From Bugula neritina (Eukaryota; Bryozoa; Gymnolaemata; Cheilostomatida; Bugulidae), in the NCBI GenBank assembly GCA_964035545.1, contig OZ037765.1, forward strand, positions 17,726,698-17,790,697: a stretch of DNA of 64,000 nucleotides, given 5' to 3'. The notes under the pieces are model-generated. The model did not search any database, was not told the DNA's origin, and saw nothing but the letters and a program-made list of their open reading frames with translations. Below are positions 1 to 13,937 of the stretch, in pieces. Positions within the stretch are counted from its first letter, which is position 1; each line of letters begins with the position of its first letter. The position numbers were made by a program, and so were the translations under genes.

Positions 1-446
1 ATTTCTGTATAACCACAAACTGCTTTATAAAGAGCAGAAATATCACAATATGAACTATGTTTAAACAACTTTAACAATTATTACTAATTTATAACTGTGT
101 GAGAGTTCTTGTTTTACAGTTTCAAGCTAGTTTAATAAAGTTGGTCAGAAAATTAAGGCACTATAAATGATAAAACCAAACAAACTGAGTTGGAATAATT
201 TAAATATTCATTTAATATTCAATTACCAATAAGAAAATTTAAGATCTGCATACTGTATCCAATATAAACTTTACAATAAAAAACGTTGCAATAATTGTCC
301 AATTAACCTCTTCGACTTGTAAAAAATATTGATATCTCGATGAACTATATTTCACAACAGTTCATACTGTACATTCTACTTGCAATGCACGCTGGGTAAA
401 ATGGGTGAATCTAAAGTTTTTACGATACCAAAAATTACAAACACAC

Positions 447-1574
447 CTGCTTTTGGAGGGCCTCTGGACTGTTCAACATTAACTCCACAATTTGTGTTCT
501 GATTAAATCTCTGTCTTCTTGATGAATCCGATCATTTAGATCATCAACCTGTATTAACATTACTATCAATATGAAAAAGATAATATACCACCAGTGGGGT
601 CTGAACTATTGGAGTAGTTCCTAACTGTTCTATTAGACCAAATCTTAAAAAGAAAGACTGCCTAGTGAGTTACACAATCCAATAACCGAAAGAGGCCTCT
701 GTGTAGTGTGGAGAGAGCTTTTAATGTGCCAACTATTCAGCTTACCTTTTGAAATGATTTGACTTTTTACTAAGTAAAGGTAGATGTAAGGTAGAGGTAA
801 AGCTAGTAGTAAGGTAGAGCTTTTGACAGCAACCTTTATACCATAAAAAGTTGTCGCTAGCAAAATTTGTGCATTCTATAAGGAACAGAGTAACAACTTT
901 AATGCTGCACTTGTAAACTTGTGATTACAGTGAATTTCATAACGATATATGCACACAATCAGGGTACATCAGTTCTGAAGATAGTTGTGCATTTAAACAT
1001 CTGATTGTGCAAAATGTATTGTTTCAATAGTTATTAGTTAACTTGAAATAGTGGTGGCTAAAAATGACCATGTTTTTTGACAATATTTTAATTTGGACAG
1101 ACGTTAAAGGGTTTTACTTTTGAATAATAGAATTTAAATTTCGCCATCCTACAAAAACATATACTTTTAATTATATATATATTATATCCAACACATATAT
1201 TCACAGTTTGACTACTGACTAACTTGACTAATTTTACTTTAATACAAATAAGTTAAGACAAATTAAATAATACACACATAAACTAACATATATTTAACAG
1301 GTGGTCAAAAATATTATAATATTCACTACTGTAATTCACTTACCACTCGCCAATTACGCTTTACGAAGTTTTTAAAAGTAATGGCTGCACTTGTACGAAT
1401 ATGCATAGCTGTCTCATTACTGTTGACCAACATGAGTAGCAGAAGTGCATAGTTTTTATTGCCTTCTACCGACTCTAAATATTTCTCTGCCGTACGCCTG
1501 GCGAGTGCCTCATGACCAAGGGTTTGTTGAAGGTAATTGGATAATGCTTGAAGGTTGTCTGCATTCAGTTCCAT
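447..1574 (-). CDS. CSE1L: Exportin-2 (CSE1L/XPO2), first two coding exons, partial
   Basis: Exportin-2 returns importin-alpha from nucleus to cytoplasm in complex with RanGTP. Two coding exons are visible: exon 1 at 1344-1574 (77 codons from the ATG at 1572-1574) and exon 2 at 447-548 (34 codons). Donor GTAAGT follows exon 1, acceptor ACAG precedes exon 2 and donor GTGTGT follows it, all in phase 0. The protein starts MELNADNLQALSNYLQQT and contains KYLESVEGNKNYALLLL and FKNFVKRNWRV, which match the importin-beta N-terminal domain of known CSE1L proteins; exon 2 continues with the helix ending SPEALQKQ. An upstream TTG could extend the frame by two codons, but the ATG fits the family start. 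The family is about 970 aa, so roughly 90% of the gene lies beyond the left edge. I saw no third exon in bases 1-446, which look like intron. Confidence 0.9.
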
Positions 1575-3389
1575 TTTCAATATGACTCTGCTACTATCTA
1601 AAATTAACCGGTTTTAAAAATGTTCATATTTCAAGTACCAAAAACTTAAAACTATTATAAAATTGTGAAAATTAATTACCAGAACACAATAGCCCAATGC
1701 AAGGTTTTCCAAGAAAAACTGTATATTGGCTACAAAAAAGACAAATGAGCTCGCAAAGAAATTTATGATTATATATTGCTAGATGCAACTAGAAAAATAG
1801 CCAATCCCAATATAAGTTTAAAAGTATATTACCATATATATGCCCATAACTAAATTCTATAAAAATAAATTTATGAAAAAACTTTTACAAATTGACTGAG
1901 AGTTGTCATCTTAGTTACAAAAATAGTATAATTGTGCAGCTATAGGTAAAGAACGCTTCAACTTAATAAATTATGATGGACAGCATGAAAAACTTGCAAT
2001 CTGTAATCGTGCTACATAAATAGCTCAAGAGTAATAGAAAACACTTTTTTTTACAAAATGCTACATGGTAATAACTTTTTTTACATAAGATTTCTTTCAA
2101 AACTTCAACTCAAGTGAAATAAAAGATTGATTGATAAATGATACCAAATTTTTCAACACTATTAAGTAAAATGTTGTTTTCATTATTACATCGTATTATT
2201 ATAGCCACCTTATGCGTGTGCCCTAAAAAAGGCAATTCCCAATAAATTTTTCAGAAAAATTGGTTTTTGGAAGTGCATATTGACAATAAAAGTGTATATT
2301 CAAAAATTCAAAGATTCAATATACCTGAAATTGCAATTTTAAATAATATTTGCTTTTGTTAATTTGAAGATTCCAAGATTGAGAAAAAGCTGCTAATTAA
2401 TAGAGCTGCTATGCTAAAATTAACAGCGAATAACGAATAACTTCAAACCAAATTGTTAGCTATTTTTATTGCTAATTTGATATATAACTTTGTAGAACCT
2501 GTTGAGAATCTTGAACCTTTAAAATGTATTCAGGTTAAAGCTTAAAGCTTTAATAAAAGTAAATTTAGACTAAAATTTGAAATACCCATTTTAAAACCAA
2601 ACTAAAATTAAATTTACAAAAAAAAATCAACGAAAAATAAAACATAAACATACTATTTCACGAGCATTACATTTACTGTCACTATAAATATAACCATACG
2701 TAAAACTAATACTGGTAGTAAAACTCCAAGACAAAGCAAAAGTTTAACTTGGAGTAAAACTGAAAGCAAATAAAAACGTACTGGCAATCAAGCACTATCA
2801 CTATGCTATAGTGCTACTTTATATTTTATAGTGATAGTCCATAACTAAAAATACAACTAATAACTATAAGTTTAAATGTCCATTATTATTATGATAAATG
2901 ATATAATTGGAATTCAAATTGAATATCACTATTACTATACTATATGAATATCTGGTATAATTAAAAATATTATTACAATTATATTATGTTGTAGTTATAC
3001 TAATTTTACTTCTAGGTAATGTTACTGTTATACTAATAAATAGTTATACTAATATTAAATTTAATTTAAATTATACTTATAGTAATGACTGTAATGTAAG
3101 TGATGTACCAATGATTAACTAAGTCTAATAGTAATAGTAATACTAATACCCAAGTTGATGCTATTGCTATTAGTACGTACTGTATTAGTTTTACTTCAAC
3201 AGCATCAGTACGAGTACGAGCACGAGCATAACCATCACTATCATCATTAGTATGAGTATGACTAAGAGTATGCTGCATCAGTATGAGTATTAGAATTACT
3301 ATTAGTTTGATTAAGTATTACATTTAAAACAACATTTACTTTTACAATTACTCTAAGTTTATTACTATTAGTATTACTAATACTCATCA
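1575..3389. other. AT-rich intergenic stretch upstream of exportin-2, no gene seen
   Basis: This stretch lies 5' of the exportin-2 start and should contain its promoter, but no clear motif stands out. From about 2680 it turns into degenerate simple sequence built from ACTA, AGTA and ATTACT words, including runs of alternating TAGTAATACTAA type. No coding frame on either strand looks like a protein. Confidence 0.5.
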
Positions 3390-3390
3390 G
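2680..3390. repeat. Cryptically simple ACT/AGT-type sequence
   Basis: Short words such as TACTAATA, AGTAATAG and TATGAGTA recur without a fixed period. Blocks of the same composition recur at about 6460-6600, 6990-7200, 8000-8640, 9120-9540 and 18480-18800. The short open frames here are by-products of low complexity. Confidence 0.6.
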
Positions 3391-6085
3391 TACGTATGCC
3401 CCAACTATGTGTCACCCAGAAGAAGACACTGGCCGCTTTTATCAGCAATTGTAAGAAACCATCAACACCTGTCGCACGGATAAACTCATAATACTAGGTG
3501 ATTTCAACGCTCGTGTTGGGTCTGACAATGGATCCTGGCTTGAAGCTCTTGGTGTCCATGGATTGGGCAAGTGTAATCGGAATGGAGAAAAGCTGTTGAC
3601 ATTCTGTACTGAGAATAGTCTCATTATCACCAATACTCTGTTCAAAATTCTGGACATTTGGAAAACAACTTGGATACATCTGAGATCTAAGCACTGGCAC
3701 CAAATTGATTTCACCATCACGAGACAAAAGGACAGAAATGACTAGGTCTATGAGAGGTGCAAACTGTAGCACTGACCACCAACTTCTAAGATCAACAGTA
3801 AACATGGCTTTTAAGAAGTCCTTTCTCATACAACCTATAAAAGTCTACTCAAAAATAAATCTCAACAGTCTCAAGTGCCTAGTCAAAAGATCAGAATTTG
3901 ATAATGCATTAACCAAAGAACTTACGGAGAAAAAAGTGCTCATAGACAGTAGTGTTGAGACCACCTGGTGCAAACTACGCGACACATTACTAGGTGTGTC
4001 ATTGGCTACACTTGGAACAAACAAACGCAAGCATCAAGAATGGTTCGACGAAAACGATCTTGAAATTCAGCAGCTTCTGGCAGATAGGAACAAGACTCGG
4101 GATAAGCTACTCTCTAGTAGGGCAACTCGTGCAAATAAAGCCATACACCGTGAAGCTTGTCGCCGACTCCAACTAAAAACCAGAGAACTGAAAACCGCCT
4201 GGTGGAAATCCAAAGCGGGACAGCTACAGCTACTTGCTGACACAAACAACACTAGAGCTTTCTATAACAGCCTGAAAGCAGTTTGGGGCATCACCACCAG
4301 ACACACAATCCAAATCAATGCTAAGATGGAACCACCCTGACAAAGGAAAAGGATATCCTAAACAGATGGGCAGAACATTTCAATGATTTTCTCAATGAGT
4401 CCCGTGCTGTGTCAGCAGAAGTCATCACCAGAATCAAAAACATACCAACTGCTCATGAATTGGAGGCAGAACCTGACTTCCTAGAAGTGGACAACGCAAT
4501 TAACGCACTAGCCAACAACAAAGCACCGGGTAACAATCAAATTCCTGGTGAAATATTGAAACAAGGTGGCACATCTCTGAAAGAGGCATTGTGGGAAATC
4601 ATATGTAGAGTTTGGAGAAGTGGTACAATTCCTAAAGACTGGAGAGACACTGCCATGATAACTATATTTAAAAAAGGTGATCGACGCGACTGTGGTAACT
4701 ACCGTGGTATCTCCCTGCTATCAATCCCTGGTAAGGTCATGGCAAGAACTTTGCTTAACCGGATAAATCATCACACTGAAACTACTATTCTGCCAAAAAC
4801 CCAATGCAGTTTCCAAGCTGAGAAGAGTACGGTGGATATGATTTTCACATTAAAGCAAGTGCAAGAAAAATGTAGAGAACAGCAAAGACCTTTGTACGCT
4901 GTGTTCATAGACTTTACCAAAGCATTTGACACTGTTAGCAGAGAGACACTGTGGATCATCCTTGGAAGATACGGTGTTCCATCACACTTGATTAAGCTGA
5001 TCCAGCAGTTCCATATTGGGATGGAAGCACATATATCAAGCAAAAGCCAGCTGTCACCACCATTTGCCGTCAATAATGGAGTAAAGCAAGGCTGTGTTCT
5101 TGCGCCTACATTATTTAGCATATACCTCGCGGCGGTACTTGACGAAGCATTCTCCGACACTACCCAGAGTATCTATTTGCAAACCAGACCTTGTGCTAAT
5201 CTATTCAACTTCGCTTTTTTTTAAATCTAAGAGTCGTACACAATTGACTACGCTTCGTAAATTGATGTATGTGGATGACACAGCACTAACAGCACACAGC
5301 TTGGAGGATATGCAAGTGGTTACATCACGCTTTGCTAAAGCTGCCCATGACTTTGGATTGTGTATAAATATGTGTACAACAGAGGTCATGTACCAACCAT
5401 GTGCACATACAACTGAAAAATCTGACAATATCCAAATTGAAGACCAACGGCTTGAGAATGTAAGCAGGTTTACATACCTTGGGAGCACGATTACCCATGA
5501 CGGAAGTTTAGACACTGAACTACAAACTAGAATGTGTAAAGCTTCAGTTGCATTTGGGCAACTTAGAGAAAAACTATGGAACAACAATGATGTGACAATC
5601 AGAGTGAAATGTCAAGTCTACAGAGCTATTGTTCTGACCACCTTACTTTACGGCTCTGAGACTTGGACGCTGTACAAATCCCAAGTTAGAAAACTTAACA
5701 GCTTTATGATGAAGCAGTTAAGGTCCATCATGAAAGTTGAATGATGGCAAAAAATCTCTAACACTGAAATTCTGCAACGTGCAAAGTTAGCACCGATATG
5801 TGATCAAGTAATAATTCGCAACCTTAAATGGGTAGGTCACATTGCGCGTATGGATGAACATCGACTACCCAAGCAGACGCTATTCTCCCAACTGGTGTCT
5901 GACCATAGAAAACGAGGACGTCCTAAGTTAAGATATAAAGACACCATCAAGAGACACCTCAAAGAGAAGGGTATTTATGTCAACAATTGGTACAACTTGG
6001 CGCAAAACAGAACTCTGTGAAGAAAGTTGAAATATCGTCAGTCGTAGTCGTTTTTGACTGACTGCTTAGTGAGTGAGTGAGTGAT
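3390..6085 (+). mobile_element. 5'-truncated, inactivated non-LTR retrotransposon (LINE)
   Basis: The element encodes the C-terminal part of an APE-type endonuclease followed by a reverse transcriptase. The endonuclease remnant begins near 3395 (TYAPT), has a stop at about 3450, and contains LGDFNARVG near 3497-3525. The linker runs through 3705-4340. The RT spans about 4409-5744 with NKAPG, NYRGISLLS, DFTKAFDTVSRETLW, VKQGCVLAPTLFSIYL and the catalytic YVDD near 5267. Between the VKQGC block and YVDD the frame shifts at a T-run (about 5213-5222). A stop follows at about 5741, after which a C-terminal GHIARM-type tail continues to about 6030. The 3' end carries a short GTGA tandem tail (about 6065-6085), as in several LINE clades. 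It resembles RTE/CR1-like elements, but the clade is not resolved. The copy cannot be autonomous: it is 5'-truncated and has stops and a frameshift. Confidence 0.88.
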
Positions 6086-6150
6086 TACTAATACTATTAT
6101 TATTAGTAGTATTAACATTAGTATCACTTATGACCTACACAGTGTTTGGT

Positions 6151-6435
6151 GAAAATGGCACCGGTAAACATGGCACAAATGGCAAAGCAGATAAAAATGG
6201 CACATTTTCAATATTTGGGTTTAGGGTGGGATTGGGTGTTTCGAATGGGGGTTTAGGAATGGGGATTTGAGTTTGGGAATGGGGATTTGAGTTTGGGGTT
6301 TTGGAAAATTTAACGTCAGTGAGCCATTTTTTCCTATTTTTCCATTTGTGCTCTTATTAACGGTGCCATTATTACTTGTGCTATTTTTACCATGCCACTT
6401 TTACCTGTGTCATTTTTACTGTTGCTATTTTTACC
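6151..6435. repeat. Inverted GGCA/TGCC repeat clusters flanking a G-rich core
   Basis: The left flank (6151-6205) repeats variants of AAATGGCAC and GGTAAACATGGC. The right flank (6330-6435) carries the reverse complements, TGCCATT and TTTTTACCATGCC. Between them, 6220-6305 is rich in G runs of 3-5 and contains a near-perfect tandem copy of GGGGATTTGAGTTTGGG. Confidence 0.55.
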
Positions 6436-6632
6436 TAAAATCGAAAGTTTACATTATTAGTCTTACTCTTAGACATTAGTATTACATTTAGTGATTTACT
6501 ATAACTATTATTTCTACTAGTATAAGTCATGATTTTTACTATCCACTATTTATATGACTGTCACTAGTTCTATAAACTAACTTTAAGTTTAAGCTTTAGT
6601 TTAGGCACGGCACATCACGACCATTTTCATTT

Positions 6633-6779
6633 TGATTCACCTTCACTTTGAGCATCACTCATAGTCATTGCCATTGTGATTGTGGTTTAGTGATTCAGAT
6701 TGTTACACTAAATCTGAATTTCATTGACAAGAATATTCATTCAATTAGTAATTGTGATGCTCAAAGTGAAAATGAATCA
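6633..6779. repeat. 26 bp inverted repeat
   Basis: Bases 6633-6658 and 6754-6779 are reverse complements over 26 bp with two mismatches; the shared core is GTGATGCTCAAAGTGAA. The spacer is about 95 bp of similar low-complexity DNA. Confidence 0.65.
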
Positions 6780-7429
6780 TTGTCACACACCGACACTGTG
6801 ACTGTTAGAGTGACTCAGGATGTCATTGTGATTGTGGCTGAAATTGTCAGTGAGTTGAAGTATCAGTATGATTCTCTCCAAGTTCTAACTCTAAGACAAA
6901 AGTCTAAACCTTAACCTAAGTCAAAGTGCAAGTGGTGAGTGGTGGTGTAACTGTAAGGCCGAAGGCGTAAGCAAAATCAAATTGAAAAACGGCTAATACT
7001 AACTGTCTAACACTAATACTAATAGTAAAACTAAATGTAATACTTACACTGTAGTATTAGTATAAGTATAACCATAAGTATAACTATAAGTATTACTATT
7101 AGTATTACTGTTAGTGTTAGAGTTAGCATTACTATTACTATTAGTATTAATCTATTAGTATTATTATTAGATTTACTTATGATTTAGTATAAAATTAAAA
7201 TCAAAATGAAAAAGTCAAAATGAAAATGGTAGTGAACTGTGAAACTGAATGCAAGGACAAAAATATGATCTTTGAGTTCTATCACTTTTAGTTTTATTGA
7301 GCGGTTAAATATATTATTCTTTCGGTTATTACTTCCTACACTCTTTTCATATTAATATTATAACGTTAATCGTATGCATCATTATGATTAGCATGAGCCA
7401 TGAGGTTACAATTTCAATTTGTGCTGTGA

Positions 7430-7880
7430 TTGGGATTATAAGGCCAGCGAGCCACAATTCTCGCGCGCGTTATAACTAGGCAGGTGAAAGCAGCGCAATT
7501 TCTGACTGTGCGGTTAGAACAACAGTGCCGAGTTTAGAATAGCACTAAAGTGTGCTTCTCGAACAAGACATCGACCATGTAAGGCTAGAGCAGGTGCGAT
7601 TATATATTTTTTAGATCGTAAGGCCAAAAAGACGCCAAAGTATTGAACGTTTTCGCCAAACCAGTCGAACTTCTGCTGATTGGCGGGTAAAAATATTCGG
7701 ACTAACTTTCTTCTGTCATGAAGTGCAACCAATCATCACGCACCATTGACGCCATTGCTTTATTAAGGTCAACTCATTTCCGCTCCAAGTAGCTCACGGT
7801 AGTACCCTCAAAAACTGAATAAATTTTCATTCACCATTGACATTGTAATTCAAAGGCGGTCTTGCGTGATATAGTCAATC
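7430..7880. promoter_or_regulatory. CpG-containing patch of higher complexity, possible promoter or old insertion
   Basis: Unlike the simple sequence around it, this stretch has normal complexity and many CG dinucleotides (for example CTCGCGCGCG near 7461). A 72-codon minus-strand frame (7514-7732) has no recognisable similarity. It could be a promoter with an upstream non-coding exon of the ARF gene 3 kb downstream, or an old insertion. Sequence alone does not decide. Confidence 0.25.
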
Positions 7881-8639
7881 CTGTGGGTGTGTTCTGCATA
7901 TTATATTTACAGCAGTATTGTTTCAGTTTAATATCATCATAATTTTATTTTACAAATTGAAAATGTAACACTAGCCCTACCCCTACTCCGGTACTCGGGC
8001 ATTCCTACGGCTACTGTCCTATGCCTAGCTAATACTAGTAGCTACTGCTACTAATAGTAGACGCAGTACTAGTAGTAGTACTTGCACTACGTCTACCTGT
8101 AGTCCATCTAGACTCTAGTTCTACAGCTAGTAACTTTGATCATTATGATTATGATTAATTTTAAATTTAATGATAGTTTAACTTTAAGTTATGATACTCA
8201 TACTCATACTGATACTGTGATAGTGAAACTGAATGATACTGATAGTAATACTAATAGTAATATAATTAAATTTAATAATTAATATTATTAACTGAAAGTA
8301 AAAACTAAAATATTATTTTATTATTATTATTCATCATAATATTATTATTAATAATATTAATAATATAATAATAAATGGTAGTATTAGTATTACTATTACT
8401 ATTAGTATTGCAGTCTAAGTTAAAATAGCATTAGCACTAATAGTAATACTGATAGTACTAATAGTAATTAAGAACATAGAAAATAATAGCATTTTCATTT
8501 TAATTTAGTCATTGAGTTTTACTGCTTAGTTTTACTTTTACTAAGCTATGCTTTAAGTTTACCTTCTAGTACTAGTTCTAGTTTTACTAAATCTAATAGT
8601 AATAATAATACTTAGGTCTATAATTATGCTTTAAATTCT

Positions 8640-9127
8640 CACCTCACCTATTCTCACCTATCCCCACTTTGTCCTGTTTGGGTAGTGGGTGACTGCTGGA
8701 GGCCTAGCTCAATTAGGCTTCTCCACCTAACCCTGTCTAGAGTGTCCTCTTCGTTGAGGGAACAGGATTGGAGGTCTTTTCTGATAGTATCATGCCATCT
8801 ATGCTTTGGGCGTCTCCGGTTTCTCTTTCCTGCAACTTTCATCTCATGCACTCTTCTGATATCATCCTCTTTCTCTCTTCTGCACATATGTCCAAACCAC
8901 TGTAGCCTTCTTCTTCTCATCAGTTCTAACACATTTATTACTTTCGCTTCTTGCCTTAAGCTTTCGTTGGTCTTGTGCTCTTCAAGAGTAATTCCTAGGC
9001 AGTAGCGTAGCATCCTTATCTCGCATACGCTCACTCTCTCCGCAAGGTAATCAGTCACTGGCCATGTTCCCACTCCGTATAATAGCACCAGTCTTATTAC
9101 TGTCCTGTAAATGAGGACCTTGAGTTA
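8640..9127 (-). mobile_element. LINE 3' fragment (C-terminal end of a reverse transcriptase ORF)
   Basis: The minus-strand frame from about 9127 to 8654 reads KVLIYRTVIRLVLLYGVGTWPV, then a region with EIRMLRYCLGIT, RRRRLQWFGHMCRRE and RPKHRWHDTIRKDL. This is the typical C-terminal tail of endonuclease/reverse-transcriptase LINE proteins, downstream of the polymerase. The 5' side is truncated at about 9127. At the 3' side an array of GGTGAGAATA-like units (about 8636-8665) forms a terminal tail. It differs from the LINE at 3390-6085 in both protein and tail, so it is a second family or subfamily. Confidence 0.8.
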
Positions 9128-12673
<3,546 letters not shown>

Positions 12674-13208
12674 ACACCAAATGCAATAGATATTTATCCA
12701 TTCCACAACTGCATTAGCCACATCAGCAAAATTTCAATATCTACCAAATGTTACATACATATAGGCTCATTAAAAGCGTTATTCCATTTTGTCCTTTTTG
12801 TAAATCTATTAAAATTGTAATTATTCTTAGTAGTTACTTTTTTATTTGCTAAAGATAATCGTCTAGGCTGATGCATAACATGCTATTGTGCTTTTAATGA
12901 TACTTCAACAATGTTATCTGTATGATATATCATGTGGAATTAATCTTAGGTTGGCAGTATAGATTATTTAAATATCTTTGGTAGGCTTAATGCAATTAAC
13001 TTATTGTGTGAAATGTATTGTGCATTATGATTCACATAAATATAATGATTATAAATATTCAGAAATACACCATACTATTGTGTAAAGTTGGAAAATAATA
13101 ATCAATTGACAAAAAATTCCTCCATTACATGTGTATCTTAAGAAATGGATCATCTCACTTTATAGAACATCTTAGGGATGTGACATGTAACTAAATGAAA
13201 GTTGTTAT
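12674..13208. other. 3' UTRs between convergent ARF and CFAP141-like genes
   Basis: This 535 bp AT-rich spacer separates the ARF stop from the stop of the minus-strand gene. Candidate poly(A) hexamers occur on both strands (for example ATTAAA near 12769 on plus and AATAAA as TTTATT near 12841 on minus), so the two transcripts probably overlap at their 3' ends. Confidence 0.45.
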
Positions 13209-13885
13209 CTAAATCCTCTGCTTGTGAAAGGTTTTTCCACTTGCATTCAGTTCCTCTGTGTATTGCGCCATCTCAGCTTCTAAGAGTCTTTTCAATGCTG
13301 CCCTTCTCACCTAGAAACATGTGACATTGCAGCCGAGTTGAGAACGAAAATGGCATCACTAAGCAACCCATAAACTTGAGAATTCTAACTAGCCATGTTG
13401 CTATGTTTATACTTATTGGAATATATGTAGGTAGATTAGCTAGAGTGTAAATTTGCCTGCCAGAGCTTTAAAAACGACATTCAGAAAGCATGAAATAAAG
13501 TGTTGAAATATACCTCTACTAAACATTTAGCAGCAATGTGCATCTCTCCTCTAACTATTGACTCTCCTGCCTTTATTCTTTTATATTCAGTCTTGAGTTG
13601 GCATTTGTCATCCCAGTTAGCTCTTTGATTTATCTTGGTTTCCCTATGGTATAAAAAATTTATTACATTCTAACTAATGAAACAATTGTGTCAAGATTTT
13701 GTAGTTAACTTGGTGAGAAATGCTGCTGAACATATAAAACAGAAGTAAATCCAAATATGGAATATGTATGTACTTGTGTACAAATTCATATGAATTGATA
13801 ATCAGTAGCAAAAGACAATTACAGTTAGTAAGTTCGTATTTTCCTTTGATTACCACTAAATATAAAAATATTAAAATCATTCATT

Positions 13886-13937
<52 letters not shown>

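Larger units (their letters stand above)
6086..8639. other. Gene-free stretch with simple repeats and inverted repeats
   Basis: No gene is supported here. The segment holds an inverted arrangement of GGCA-type repeats around a G-rich core (6151-6435), a 26 bp inverted repeat (6633-6658 with 6754-6779), further ACT/AGT simple sequence, and a more complex CpG-containing patch at about 7430-7880. Confidence 0.5.

Noticed and set aside
1-446. Expected third exon of exportin-2
   Set aside because: No minus-strand frame resembling the next conserved segment of the family was found; the exon is presumably beyond the window edge.
6648-6914. 88-codon frame in the simple-sequence region
   Set aside because: It arises from CAT/TCA-type low complexity and the 26 bp inverted repeat.
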